NCBI GenBank assembly: GCA_937127165.1 | Contig: CAKZLR010000050.1 | Span: forward strand, 1-18,306 | Direction: 5' to 3' | DNA from: an uncultured Candidatus Peregrinibacteria bacterium | GTDB taxonomy: Bacteria; Patescibacteriota; JACMRA01 | DNA length: 18,306 nt | Part shown: in pieces, positions 7,035 through 14,812 of the stretch | Numbering within the stretch: the stretch's first letter is position 1 | Layout of the letters: every line of letters begins with the position of its first letter | Position numbers and translations under genes: made by a program | The notes under the pieces: model-generated | Told to the model about the DNA's origin: nothing | Database searches by the model: none | Seen by the model: only the letters and a program-made list of their open reading frames with translations

Positions 7035-9134
7035 TTATCCTTGCATCTTTTTGATCAAATCTTCGGGGTTGGTAGTGATTATTTTATGTTCAGTTGGGAA
7101 AGAAATAATATCTATAGCTACATGCCTTGTGCCGGCAAAGAAGATTCCTTGACCTACACCTGATTGAAGCAAAACTTGAGTTTCACCTTTAGTCAGGTTA
7201 AAAACATCCGAAACTAAGTCAATCGAGGCTGGCGACTGCTTTAGAAGTATCTTCATAGCAGAGTTACTTACAATTGGTCTACCGTAAGGCGAGTTAAGAA
7301 AGTCCCCCACATCTTGGGTGATAGTTGTTACACCTAACCAATATTTTCTTGCTCTTTTGACCAGACCAAATAAGAATTTGGCTGAATCTTCACATTGCAT
7401 CATAAACCAAGCTTCGTCAACTACTAAAATTCTTTTTTTAAGCTCTGAACGAACTTCATTCCAAGTGTATTTAAGTAGAATATACATAGCAATTGGTCTT
7501 AAGTCTTCTTGCAAGTCTCTTAGGTTAAACACTACAAAATTATTATTGATGTTAATATTAGTTCTTTGGTTAAAAATCCCTGCAAAAGTTCCTTCGGTAT
7601 AACGATATAATCTTTGTAAAATATTTTCTGCGCCTACAATACCACTCAAAATTTCGGCTAAATCACTCATTGTAGGCGGAATTATTCTATCAAAATCAGA
7701 ATTAGGGGTAATGTCTCTTTTAGCATAACATTGCTGAATTGCTTGTTCTAAAATAGAGATTTCTGAAGCAGTCAACTGTCCTCCAAGCATTAACTTCATT
7801 AAACCTATTAGGTCAATAATTGCTGATCTTAAAATATCTGCTTTACTTTCTCCGGGCAGAGGTTTAGGCAAATCAAAAGGATTAATACGATTAGGTGAGT
7901 TTAAACTCATACTCACATATGTACCACCTACAGTATCGGCAAGATCTTTGTATTCTTGCTCTGGGTCAATGACAATAACCGAAACCCCAAGCATTAAACT
8001 TCTCAAAATTTCCAATTTCACAGTATAACTTTTACCCGCACCAGAAGTGGCTAGTACCAAAGAGTTAGCATTTTCCAGTTCGAAACGATCAAAAATGATT
8101 AAAGAAGTGTTGTGGCGATTAATTCCGTACAAAATTCCACTGTCAGAAGACAAATCAGAAGATACAAACGGAAAACATGCTGACAAAGGGCTAGTGTTTA
8201 AATTATTGGTTACATCTAGATCATCCTTCATTATAGGCAAGCAAGAATTAAAACCATCACTCATCTGCAAAGCAGCTCTTTTCATGATAATGTTTTGCCT
8301 ACTTAACATCCCCTCTACTAACTGACTATATTTTTCTAGTTCATCTAGATTATCTGCATATACAGTAACGTAAATACCAACTCTAAAAAACTTCTCTCTA
8401 CCCTGTTGAATTGCATCTCTAAGGTTTTCTACATCTTGATAAGCTGTTTCTAAAGCTGGATCACGAGCAGCACCTCTTTCTTGATTGATCTGGATGGAGG
8501 CTTGGATTTTACCAACTTTTTTCTTTAACTCTTTAAGGACTTCTGCTGAACCTTCTGGGTAAATGTAAATAGCTAGATCTAAAGGTATATCAGAGTTAAT
8601 AATACTTTCTAACCAACCACTCATCAAAATTCTAGGAAAAACTAGGACAAAAAAACTACGAGCATATTTGGTCCCATTGAGTAGGTAAGATGTAGATACA
8701 TCAATAGCACTAGGGGCTATTAAATCCAAAACTGTAGAAACATTTTTTCGGTAGATTTTTTCTGATTCAATTAATGCTTTTTGAATCTCAATTTCTGTTT
8801 GGATAACCTCTCTTCTAAGCTGGTCAGCAGTTAATGTTCTGAGATATTCTGGACTATTTCTGTCTATTTGAGTTTTCGCAGGTTGAATAGGCTGATATAC
8901 TGGCTTTATAGTCGGGTTAACGGGTGGGTATGGGCGATTTTGAGTTTGTGGTCGGTTTTGAGAACTTATGTAATTATTAGGTATAGGTTGGTTATAAGTG
9001 TTGGGGTGAGGAGAGATAGGTAGATAAGGGCTGTTTTGAGGTCTAGGGGGTACTATTCTCTTAGCCACAGAATAACCCTGTGTATGTTGATTGCGTGAGT
9101 ATTGTAAGTTTTGATTGTTATTTGGAGGATACAT
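7035..9134 (-). CDS. VirB4/TraC-like type IV secretion ATPase with disordered N-terminus
   Basis: VirB4-type ATPases power assembly or substrate transfer in type IV secretion and conjugation systems, at the cytoplasmic face of the inner membrane. The 699-residue product has a Pro/Gln/Asn/Tyr-rich, probably disordered region (about 1-90), a helical stretch (about 100-130), the VirB4 N-terminal domain, then the motor domain. Walker A is ATSGAGKS (362-369) and Walker B is ILVVDEAWFM with Asp573-Glu574; the motor C-terminal motif TITQDVGDFL follows. ATG 9134 is preferred over the in-frame TTG at 9140. Its start overlaps the end of the upstream coiled-coil gene by 17 bp, so the two form an operon. 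No VirB11, VirB8, VirB9 or VirB10 is in the window. Similar isolated VirB4 genes are common in Patescibacteria, where their role (secretion, pilus or DNA transfer) is unclear. Confidence 0.88.
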   Translation of the reverse strand: MYPPNNNQNLQYSRNQHTQGYSVAKRIVPPRPQNSPYLPISPHPNTYNQPIPNNYISSQNRPQTQNRPYPPVNPTIKPVYQPIQPAKTQIDRNSPEYLRTLTADQLRREVIQTEIEIQKALIESEKIYRKNVSTVLDLIAPSAIDVSTSYLLNGTKYARSFFVLVFPRILMSGWLESIINSDIPLDLAIYIYPEGSAEVLKELKKKVGKIQASIQINQERGAARDPALETAYQDVENLRDAIQQGREKFFRVGIYVTVYADNLDELEKYSQLVEGMLSRQNIIMKRAALQMSDGFNSCLPIMKDDLDVTNNLNTSPLSACFPFVSSDLSSDSGILYGINRHNTSLIIFDRFELENANSLVLATSGAGKSYTVKLEILRSLMLGVSVIVIDPEQEYKDLADTVGGTYVSMSLNSPNRINPFDLPKPLPGESKADILRSAIIDLIGLMKLMLGGQLTASEISILEQAIQQCYAKRDITPNSDFDRIIPPTMSDLAEILSGIVGAENILQRLYRYTEGTFAGIFNQRTNININNNFVVFNLRDLQEDLRPIAMYILLKYTWNEVRSELKKRILVVDEAWFMMQCEDSAKFLFGLVKRARKYWLGVTTITQDVGDFLNSPYGRPIVSNSAMKILLKQSPASIDLVSDVFNLTKGETQVLLQSGVGQGIFFAGTRHVAIDIISFPTEHKIITTNPEDLIKKMQG

Positions 9135-10068
9135 TATCAAATTCTTTAATTAATATTAAATTTTCAAATAATTCTGGTTGAGAGGAAGCAAATTTTATTT
9201 GCCATTTCTCTAGTTCTAGAAACCAACTTTTCCACTCAGCCTTATATTTAAGGTAAATATCATGAAAACTATCTAAATTATCCAAAATAGTCAAAAAAGA
9301 ATCAAGCTCTTTTGAAGAAAGAAAAAATATATTTTCAGGTTCGTTCAGTTTGTCGATACTAGTGGTCCAGTTGTTAACCAAATATTCAGCTTTTTTCAAT
9401 TCTTCTTTATTTATTCCTTGAAGATTGGCTATTTTAATCAGTGCTTTATTTATAAATTCTAAATTTTCTAGAACTTTTTCTTTATCTTTTTGTAAACATA
9501 TTTGAGACAAAAAAGTATAAACATTTCGTAATTCTTGGTCTAAAATATACTTTTTTTCAAAAAAAATTTTTCTCTCTACCAATGTTCTATTAGCAGCAAC
9601 AAACAACTCTTGAATATTACTATCTTCTTTTAATTTTATTAACTGGTTCATTGTTCTGGACTCTATGTCCAATACCCGTTTTTCTAAATTTGAAATAGCT
9701 ACATTTTTGTCTCTTAGTGTTTTATCTTGATTAATCAAAAATTCTGCTTCAAAAGAGTCGTTACAAATCTCGTCTTTTTTGAATTTTTTAATAAAACTGA
9801 AAGAAGGTTCTTCTCGAGCAGATAATTCTGAATAGATTATGTAAAGAGAAGCTTTACTCTGATCAATGATTCTAAATTCTGTTTCAATACTTTCGGGAGT
9901 GATTTGATTAATTGATAAAAAAAGACTAGATAAAGATAATAAAACAGTGACTATGGTAATTACCTGCCACCACTGGGTAGTTATAGGTTTTCTGGTACTA
10001 TATTCGCTTAAATAATAAGTATTACTGTGATTAAATCCTAATCTTTGTATTTTTGTATTTATTGGCAT
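9118..10068 (-). CDS. Single-pass membrane protein with long helical/coiled-coil domain
   Basis: Not recognised as a named family. The 316-residue product starts with a ~32-residue polar segment, has one strong membrane helix (about 34-53, WQVITIVTVLLSLSSLFLSI), then some 260 residues rich in Glu, Lys, Leu, Ile and Asn that read as long helices and probable coiled coil, such as AISNLEKRVLDIESRTM and KVLENLEFINKALIKIANL. There is no signal-peptidase site, so it is likely an anchored protein; the positive N-terminus (Lys, Arg) suggests a cytoplasmic tail and an exported helical domain. It directly precedes and overlaps the VirB4-like gene, so an assembly or scaffold role in that machine is inferred from position only. 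The ATG at 10068 is the natural start; an inverted repeat and candidate promoter lie just upstream. Confidence 0.7.
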   Translation of the reverse strand: MPINTKIQRLGFNHSNTYYLSEYSTRKPITTQWWQVITIVTVLLSLSSLFLSINQITPESIETEFRIIDQSKASLYIIYSELSAREEPSFSFIKKFKKDEICNDSFEAEFLINQDKTLRDKNVAISNLEKRVLDIESRTMNQLIKLKEDSNIQELFVAANRTLVERKIFFEKKYILDQELRNVYTFLSQICLQKDKEKVLENLEFINKALIKIANLQGINKEELKKAEYLVNNWTTSIDKLNEPENIFFLSSKELDSFLTILDNLDSFHDIYLKYKAEWKSWFLELEKWQIKFASSQPELFENLILIKEFDNVSSK

Positions 10069-10093
10069 GATAATGAGCTAATTATTCAGTAGA

Positions 10094-10131
10094 CGATACT
10101 ACAAGTATCGCATAGAAGATGTAAATTGTCT
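10094..10131 (-). promoter_or_regulatory. Candidate promoter with inverted repeat over the -10 box
   Basis: On the minus strand TAGACA (10131-10126) and GATACT (10109-10104) are 16 bp apart. The -10 lies in a perfect inverted repeat CGATACT-ACA-AGTATCG (10094-10110), 7-bp arms with a 3-bp spacer. Predicted start is about 10097, 29 nt before the coiled-coil protein's ATG. The repeat could be an operator or a hairpin at the mRNA 5' end. Confidence 0.45.
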
Positions 10132-11156
10132 AATGTTTATTTATAGTACTCTAAACTGATGGAAATAGTTTTGTAAATAAATTTTAATTTTACTTTGTAG
10201 ACGTTGATTGTGTCATTTTTGAATTGACTAGACCAATATTTTTGCTACGTAACTCACTCTCAAGTACTATTATTTAAAGATTTACCAAAAAATCATAACC
10301 ACATTATTTTTTCAGTTTAAAACAATCTGAGCATAAAGTCTAAATTGAAATGTTTTGATAAAGTCTTTTTTAAAGAGCTCTAAATAATGGTATATTACAG
10401 GCTCTGTATCGAACATTTTAGCTAGGCTATGAGTTGGTAGCTATTTTAGATGGCTACTCTCCTCATTAACAAATCAAAGCTGTACGAATATCCCCTCTTG
10501 GCTAGAGTTTTTGTATGATCCCGAAAGGATAATTAAGTTTATTTAGAATAATATTCAGAATAACAGAAGGTCTGTTTTGTGAATCTCTTAATTCTTAAGA
10601 AGATCTTTTGGCAGATATATAATAACTAACTTTTTAACTTATTTTTCAAAAAAGTGATATGTACAACTAGATAATCGATCTAACAATCAGTTCTGGCAGC
10701 TCTTTGGTAAAATTTGTTGGGGAAAAGTAGATATAGTCCAAACCAAAAAACACTTAACTCACAAAGGTATAGAAATAGGGAGAAATTTTGCTAGTTAATA
10801 AAATCTTTTAAAGGTGATCATTCTATTTTTGCAAAAGAAGAAAATGATGTGGTCAAACAAAATGAAAATCTCTGAGTAATTAACTCCATTAGCAATACCT
10901 TTAATTACATATATGGATTTGTATAGTACGTCGTTGTGGTAAGTCATATTTTTAGAGGATAGGTTGTGTTTTGTGTAATTTATAATTCATAATCTTACAG
11001 TGAAAGAGCTTTTTATAGCAGAAAAAGACCAAGAAGCAACCTGAAATGAGAATTAAATATCGCCCAATCAAACAATTGAAGATCATTGCTTGGTGTTGCT
11101 TGATGTATAGTTTCCTAGCTCCAAGATAAGTCAAGACCAGGATTTTGACGGTTATG

Positions 11157-11215
11157 AAAAGGCTAAACCAAATGATAAAAGTCAAAAAATTATTTTAATT
11201 TGGTTCAGTAGCTTT
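11157..11215. other. Imperfect long hairpin
   Basis: GCTA-AACCAAAT (11162-11173) pairs with ATTTGGTT (11198-11205) and, after a 3-nt bulge, TAGC (11209-11212). TAAAA/TTTTA (11176-11180, 11193-11197) extend it inwards and AAA/TTT outwards. It sits at the edge of the G-free tract. Confidence 0.5.
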
Positions 11216-11217
11216 GC

Positions 11218-11353
11218 TATTTATATATTTATTTATACATATTTTTTATTTTTATTTATATATTTATACATATTATTTATAACTATTTATAAACTATTTA
11301 TAACATTTAAATAACATTTAAATTTATTTAAATTTTTATTTAAATTTATTATT
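11218..11353. repeat. 136-bp AT tract with nested tandem repeats and no G on +
   Basis: The + strand contains no G and only six C in 136 bases. It is built from repeats: a ~22-26 bp TATTTATATATTTAT-type block seen twice (near 11218 and 11253), AACTATTTATA twice in tandem (11281-11302), AACATTTAAAT twice in tandem (11302-11323 approximately), then a TTATTTAAAT series. Such DNA melts easily; replication slippage explains the repeats without any function. Confidence 0.75.
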
Positions 11354-11656
11354 GCTTGTGATAGGGTGAGTGCAGCAGTGACAACAAATAAAGATATTTT
11401 CCCAAAATAGCAGGAATTTTGTTAGTTGAAGAGATTTGGGTAAAGTAACTGATTTTGAGAGGAAATGGACAGTTCCATTCAGGATAGTTAAATGTTTATA
11501 AATTACTAAAAGAATTATTTTTCTAAAAGTTTTTAGATTTCTTCCCGATTGATTATATTCTGGAATACCTATCTCTTGATATATGTTTTTGTTTCTAGTC
11601 GTCTTTGGTCTTTTCCCTGGTAATTTTTTTGGATCAAAACCAGAGTCTTGTTTTAA
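11339..11656 (-). pseudogene. Start-less 106-codon open frame, probable gene remnant
   Basis: On the minus strand the frame is open from 11656 to 11339 and stops at TAA 11336-11338, an unusually long run for DNA this AT-rich, where stop codons are frequent. It contains no ATG, GTG or TTG, so it cannot be translated by normal initiation. The first half looks protein-like (SGFDPKKLPGKRPKTTRNKN, then YQEIGIPEYNQSGRNLKTF); the second half is hydrophobic and ends in a cysteine pair region. No family was recognised. The most economical reading is the body of a gene that lost its 5' end. Chance openness remains possible. Confidence 0.35.
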
Positions 11657-11762
11657 TTATTTAAAATTCAAATTCTTAAATATTTTTTTAAGAGTCTAAA
11701 ATTTTTTTATTCCCTTGAGAGATTTTAAACGTTAAGCTGTTTGTTAATTGTTTTGAGTTAAG

Positions 11763-11781
11763 TTATGTCAGTTTGACATAA
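11763..11781. promoter_or_regulatory. Inverted repeat upstream of pyruvate kinase (possible operator)
   Basis: TTATGTCA-GTT-TGACATAA is a perfect inverted repeat with 8-bp arms and a 3-bp spacer, 61 bp before the pyk start. Its right arm overlaps a TTGACA (11773-11778) usable as a -35 box, although no good -10 follows at the usual distance. The size and symmetry suit a dimeric regulator. Confidence 0.4.
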
Positions 11782-11841
11782 GTTAATTTTAATTTCTTTT
11801 TACTTCAAACCAACAACGTTTTATTAAAACCTTAATTGGTT

Positions 11842-12906
11842 ATGACAAAAATAGTTGCCACAATAGGGCCATCTTCCCAAGATACAGACACTTTAAATTT
11901 TTTTTGGGAGCATAGTGTGCAAATTGCCAGATTAAATTTTTCTCACAATAGTGTAGACTGGCATATTGAAATAGGACAAAAATGTAGAAATATTGGTTTT
12001 GATTTGATGGTTGACCTAGCTGGACCTAAAATTCTACTAGGTTTTTTAGGTTCAGAAAAAGTTATGATTAATACTGGAGATACTATAGCTATTGAAAAAC
12101 AAAACTTAGATTATCAATACCCTTATATACATCAAGGTATTCAAGTCTTACCTTGCCAGTTTGAAATTGCAAACTTTGCCAAATCGGGTCAGCCATTACT
12201 TATTGATGATGGTAAAATTGACTGTGAAGTAGTTAGAGTTGTGGAAGAGAGAGTTTACTGTAAAGTTCGCCATGGTGGTTTAGTTAAGAGTAATAAAGGG
12301 TTGAACATGCCTTTATCATCGATTGAAATTGATTTTTTAGTTGATCGAGATAGAGATTTTTTGACTAAAGTTGTACCTGCTATCAAGCCTGAGTATGTAG
12401 CCCCAAGTTTTGTAAAAACAAAGAATGATCTAGAAAAATTAAGAAATTTTTTATCTAATATTTTAACTCAAAACCAGATAAAAGACTATTTTCCTAAGAT
12501 CTGCACGAAAATAGAAATGGCTGAAGCTGTAGAAAATGATAATTTAATTGAGATTATAAAAGAAAGCGATATGATTATGATTGCAAGAGGTGATCTTGCC
12601 TTGGAAACTTTACCTAACCATATTAAGGTACCTTTTTTACAAGAAAAAATTAAACAGCTTTGTCGAAAATTAGGTAAACCTTTTATTATTGCAACTCAAA
12701 TTTTAGAAACAATGTGCGATAATCCAGTTCCAACAAGAGCCGAAATGAGTGATTTGTATAGAGCTGTATGTATAGATGAAGCAGATTTTGTAATGCTTTC
12801 TGGAGAGTCTGCTACTGGCAAGTTTTCAACTAAGTGTGTGCAATTAATGCATGATATGATTACGTATAAAAAATCTCTTATTCAAGAGATATTAAATCTT
12901 TCCTAA
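11842..12906 (+). CDS. pyk: Pyruvate kinase, short form lacking the C-terminal domain
   Basis: Pyruvate kinase converts phosphoenolpyruvate and ADP to pyruvate and ATP, the last step of glycolysis. The 354-residue product has the N-terminal KIVATIGPSS and IARLNFSHN (Arg30, Asn32, Ser34), DLAGPKI, a beta-barrel lid domain (about 65-165), KIE with catalytic Lys223 and metal ligand Glu225, MIARGDLALE with metal ligand Asp251, and ATQILETMCDNPVPTRAEMSD through DFVMLSGESATGK. It then ends after the last helix of the (beta/alpha)8 barrel. Usual enzymes have about 470 residues, the extra ~115 forming the C domain that holds the FBP-type allosteric site and part of the tetramer interface. No continuation exists after the stop. 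All core catalytic residues are kept, so an active, probably unregulated enzyme is inferred. ATG 11842 is preferred over TTG 11836. Confidence 0.92.
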   Translation: MTKIVATIGPSSQDTDTLNFFWEHSVQIARLNFSHNSVDWHIEIGQKCRNIGFDLMVDLAGPKILLGFLGSEKVMINTGDTIAIEKQNLDYQYPYIHQGIQVLPCQFEIANFAKSGQPLLIDDGKIDCEVVRVVEERVYCKVRHGGLVKSNKGLNMPLSSIEIDFLVDRDRDFLTKVVPAIKPEYVAPSFVKTKNDLEKLRNFLSNILTQNQIKDYFPKICTKIEMAEAVENDNLIEIIKESDMIMIARGDLALETLPNHIKVPFLQEKIKQLCRKLGKPFIIATQILETMCDNPVPTRAEMSDLYRAVCIDEADFVMLSGESATGKFSTKCVQLMHDMITYKKSLIQEILNLS

Positions 12907-12967
12907 ATTTTAGAGCTAGTTGTACAATAAAAAATAAAATTTTAGTGTATCAAACTCGAAGTAATCA

Positions 12968-13048
12968 TTGATTATAGTTCTATAATATAAATATAATGTT
13001 TTTTTGTGGCAGTTTCTCTTTTTTCAGGAGGTTTTGCCTGACTTTTTT
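12968..13048 (+). ncRNA. Promoter followed by terminator-like hairpin (possible very short RNA)
   Basis: TTGATT (12968-12973), 18 bp, TATAAT (12992-12997) predict a start near 13005. A hairpin TCAGG (13024-13028)/CCTGA (13037-13041) followed by CTTTTTT lies about 20-45 nt further on. The stem is only 5 bp, so termination would be partial. It could instead be the terminator of pyk read-through transcription. Confidence 0.25.
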
Positions 13049-13087
13049 ACTCGACCACCAAAACAACTATAGAGACCTACTATGATT

Positions 13088-13106
13088 TTGTCTATTTTAT
13101 AGACAA
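13088..13106. promoter_or_regulatory. Inverted repeat with 3-nt spacer
   Basis: TTGTCTAT-TTT-ATAGACAA has perfect 8-bp arms. It has the same geometry as the repeat upstream of pyk (8-3-8) but a different sequence. No gene starts nearby. Confidence 0.4.
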
Positions 13107-13527
13107 CAATTATAGATAATAAAAATTGCCGAAGATTTAACTTTTTTATTTACACAATGAAGAAGGAAATTTTTTGTGTTAGTTTATATCTTTATAGATA
13201 AGACTAACTCTTGGTTTTATGGTTGTGGTGAATCTAAGCAGTGAGTTTGGTGCCAGAATTTTACTGTCATAATGTTGTTGTGAAAAAATAAATTTAACTT
13301 TATTACTTTTGAGTAAATAAAGCAATTCGATTTAGAGGTGATAACTCCGTTTTGCTTTTTAGTGACTACTCTGTTAAGCTAAAAACAGATGATAATTTTC
13401 TTAAAGAGATTTTTTGAACAAAGACGAGAAAGAGGTAATTACATATATAAAAAATTTCTTAGTTTTAAACTAAATTTAAAATTTTGATCCCAATCAAGTT
13501 GCGTTTGCAGGTTGTATAGTAAAATAA

Positions 13528-13547
13528 AAACAAGATCGATCTTGTTT
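13528..13547. promoter_or_regulatory. 20-bp perfect palindrome upstream of the D-Ala-D-Ala ligase gene
   Basis: AAACAAGATCGATCTTGTTT is identical to its reverse complement and lies 105 bp before the ligase start, upstream of the candidate promoter. It could be an operator for a dimeric regulator. Read on the minus strand it forms an 8-bp stem with a TCGA loop followed by a T-rich run (TTTTTATTTTA), so it could also terminate minus-strand transcription. Confidence 0.5.
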
Positions 13548-13594
13548 AAGAGGATATTAGCCTGAAAATCTGGATAATAATAGTAGAAGACAAT

Positions 13595-13622
13595 TTGACA
13601 AAACCTGGATTCCCACTAATTT
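13595..13622 (+). promoter_or_regulatory. Candidate promoter for ddl
   Basis: A perfect TTGACA (13595-13600) is followed after 16 bp by TAATTT (13617-13622). The predicted start near 13629 gives a ~23-nt leader containing a weak AAGG Shine-Dalgarno (13643-13646), 5 nt before the ATG. Confidence 0.45.
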
Positions 13623-13651
13623 ATATTTGTAACTTTTGAAACAAGGTTTTT

Positions 13652-14812
13652 ATGAACAGAAAAAAGATTGTGGTTTTGTTTGGTGGAGTGTCTGCCGAGC
13701 ATGAAGTGTCTATCATTACAGGCATTCAAGTTGCCACTAAAATTGACAGAAATAAATACGAACCCTTAGTGGTTTATCTTACACAAGATCGAATTTTTCA
13801 GTTTTATCCAGATTTTAGGACCAAAAAAGATTTCATCCGGATTAATCCTAAAGTAGTTTTTTTTGGCAGAGATAAAAACGGAGCATTTATTCAACAGCAA
13901 GGTTATTTTGGAGCTAAGATTTATTTTGACTCAGCTTACTTAGCTTTTCATGGTGGGGAAGGTGAAAGCGGACAGATGCAGGGTTTTTTGCAATGTTTGG
14001 GTGTACCTTTCACTAGTTCAGATTGCGAAAGCTCGGTCGTGACTATGAATAAATCTTTAACTCGTACAATTTTGATGAATGCGGGTTTACCGATAGTTGA
14101 TGGTTTATCTGTGATATCTAAAAAACTCAAAGAGGATCAGGATAAAATAGTAGAAGATATTAAAATTAAATTAGGTTTGCCGGTAATAATCAAGCCAGCT
14201 CATTTAGGCTCTAGTATTGGTATAAAAATCGCTAGAACCGAAGTAGAAATTAAAAAATATTTGATGGAGACTAGTTTTTTGGACAATGAAATAGTGGTAG
14301 AGAAATTATTAATAGATTTTATAGAGTACAACTGTTCTGTGAGACAGTATAAAGGAAAGTTGCAGGCTAGTCCGATTGAAAAACCTATTGGTAAAGACGA
14401 AATTCTCAGTTTTGCTGATAAATACGAACGAGGTGGTAAAAAGAGTTCAGGGGAAGGCGGCATGGCTGAATTAAACCGAGAATTACCCGCCAAAATTCCA
14501 GAAGAATTAAAAAATTTTTTACAACAAACCGCCATATCAGCTTATACTGCTTGTAAGTGCAGTGGTGTAGTTCGTATAGATTTTATGTTAGATAAACAAG
14601 GTAATATATTCATCACTGAGATTAATCCGATTCCCGGCTCGATGGCTTTTTATCTTTGGGAGGCTGACGGGATTAGTTTCACAGATCAAATTAGTGATGC
14701 TATAGAACAATCTTTTGAGAATTTTAAAGAAAGAGAAAGTAAAAGATTAAAATACGAGACTAACATTGTAGATAAATTTTTGCAAGGCAAAGGCGGCAAT
14801 AAGAATAGTTAA
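13652..14812 (+). CDS. ddl: D-alanine--D-alanine ligase
   Basis: Ddl joins two D-alanines with ATP to supply the terminal dipeptide of peptidoglycan precursors, so the organism makes a peptidoglycan wall. The 386-residue ATP-grasp protein shows VVLFGGVSAEHEVS (Glu16), HGGEGESGQMQGFLQ, the ATP-binding PVIIKPAHLGSSIGI (Ser187/188), SFADKY (Lys257, Tyr258) and RIDFMLDKQGNIFITEINPI with the metal-binding Glu and Asn. The Glu-Ser-Tyr trio corresponds to E. coli DdlB Glu15-Ser150-Tyr216; keeping Lys-Tyr at the omega loop argues for D-Ala rather than D-lactate specificity. The usual 'EINT-PGMT--S' end reads EINPIPGSMAFYLW, a variation in the D-Ala-binding loop. A 30-residue charged C-terminal tail (KERESKRLKY onward) is extra. 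No mur genes are adjacent. Confidence 0.93.
   Translation: MNRKKIVVLFGGVSAEHEVSIITGIQVATKIDRNKYEPLVVYLTQDRIFQFYPDFRTKKDFIRINPKVVFFGRDKNGAFIQQQGYFGAKIYFDSAYLAFHGGEGESGQMQGFLQCLGVPFTSSDCESSVVTMNKSLTRTILMNAGLPIVDGLSVISKKLKEDQDKIVEDIKIKLGLPVIIKPAHLGSSIGIKIARTEVEIKKYLMETSFLDNEIVVEKLLIDFIEYNCSVRQYKGKLQASPIEKPIGKDEILSFADKYERGGKKSSGEGGMAELNRELPAKIPEELKNFLQQTAISAYTACKCSGVVRIDFMLDKQGNIFITEINPIPGSMAFYLWEADGISFTDQISDAIEQSFENFKERESKRLKYETNIVDKFLQGKGGNKNS

Larger units (their letters stand above)
10069..11841. other. 1.8-kb region without an intact gene
   Basis: The region between the coiled-coil gene (-) and pyruvate kinase (+) has stops scattered through all frames, with short coding-like patches. One is a + strand stretch of roughly 40 codons ending at the TAA near 10798, followed by a second patch in another frame. 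The best remnant is the start-less frame at 11339-11656. No tRNA, tmRNA, RNase P or SRP RNA signature was found. Inverted repeats and a G-free tract are listed separately. It reads as decayed coding sequence plus regulatory DNA, though an unrecognised RNA gene cannot be excluded. Confidence 0.5.
12907..13651. other. 745-bp region without an intact gene
   Basis: Between pyk and the D-Ala-D-Ala ligase there is no frame of gene length. A 29-codon ATG frame at 12996 and a coding-like patch near 13385-13480 (FLKRFFEQRRERGNYIYKK) are too short to call. The region contains a promoter-plus-hairpin element, an 8-bp-arm inverted repeat, a 20-bp palindrome and the ligase promoter, listed separately. Confidence 0.5.

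Noticed and set aside
10378..10520. Possible structured RNA (GTAGC at 10437 with GCTAC at 10453, plus other small stems)
   Set aside because: Stems are only 4-5 bp, with no recognisable tRNA, tmRNA, 6S, SRP or RNase P motif and no clear promoter or terminator.
10952..11185. 77-codon minus-strand frame with hydrophobic composition
   Set aside because: It begins with TTG, has no leader signals, and its hydrophobicity is what AT-rich random codons give; it overlaps the arm of an imperfect hairpin. Not called as a gene.
10069..11841. CRISPR array or insertion sequence in the long noncoding region
   Set aside because: The repeats are adjacent, short, AT-only duplications without spacers; no transposase frame or matching terminal inverted repeats with target duplication were found.
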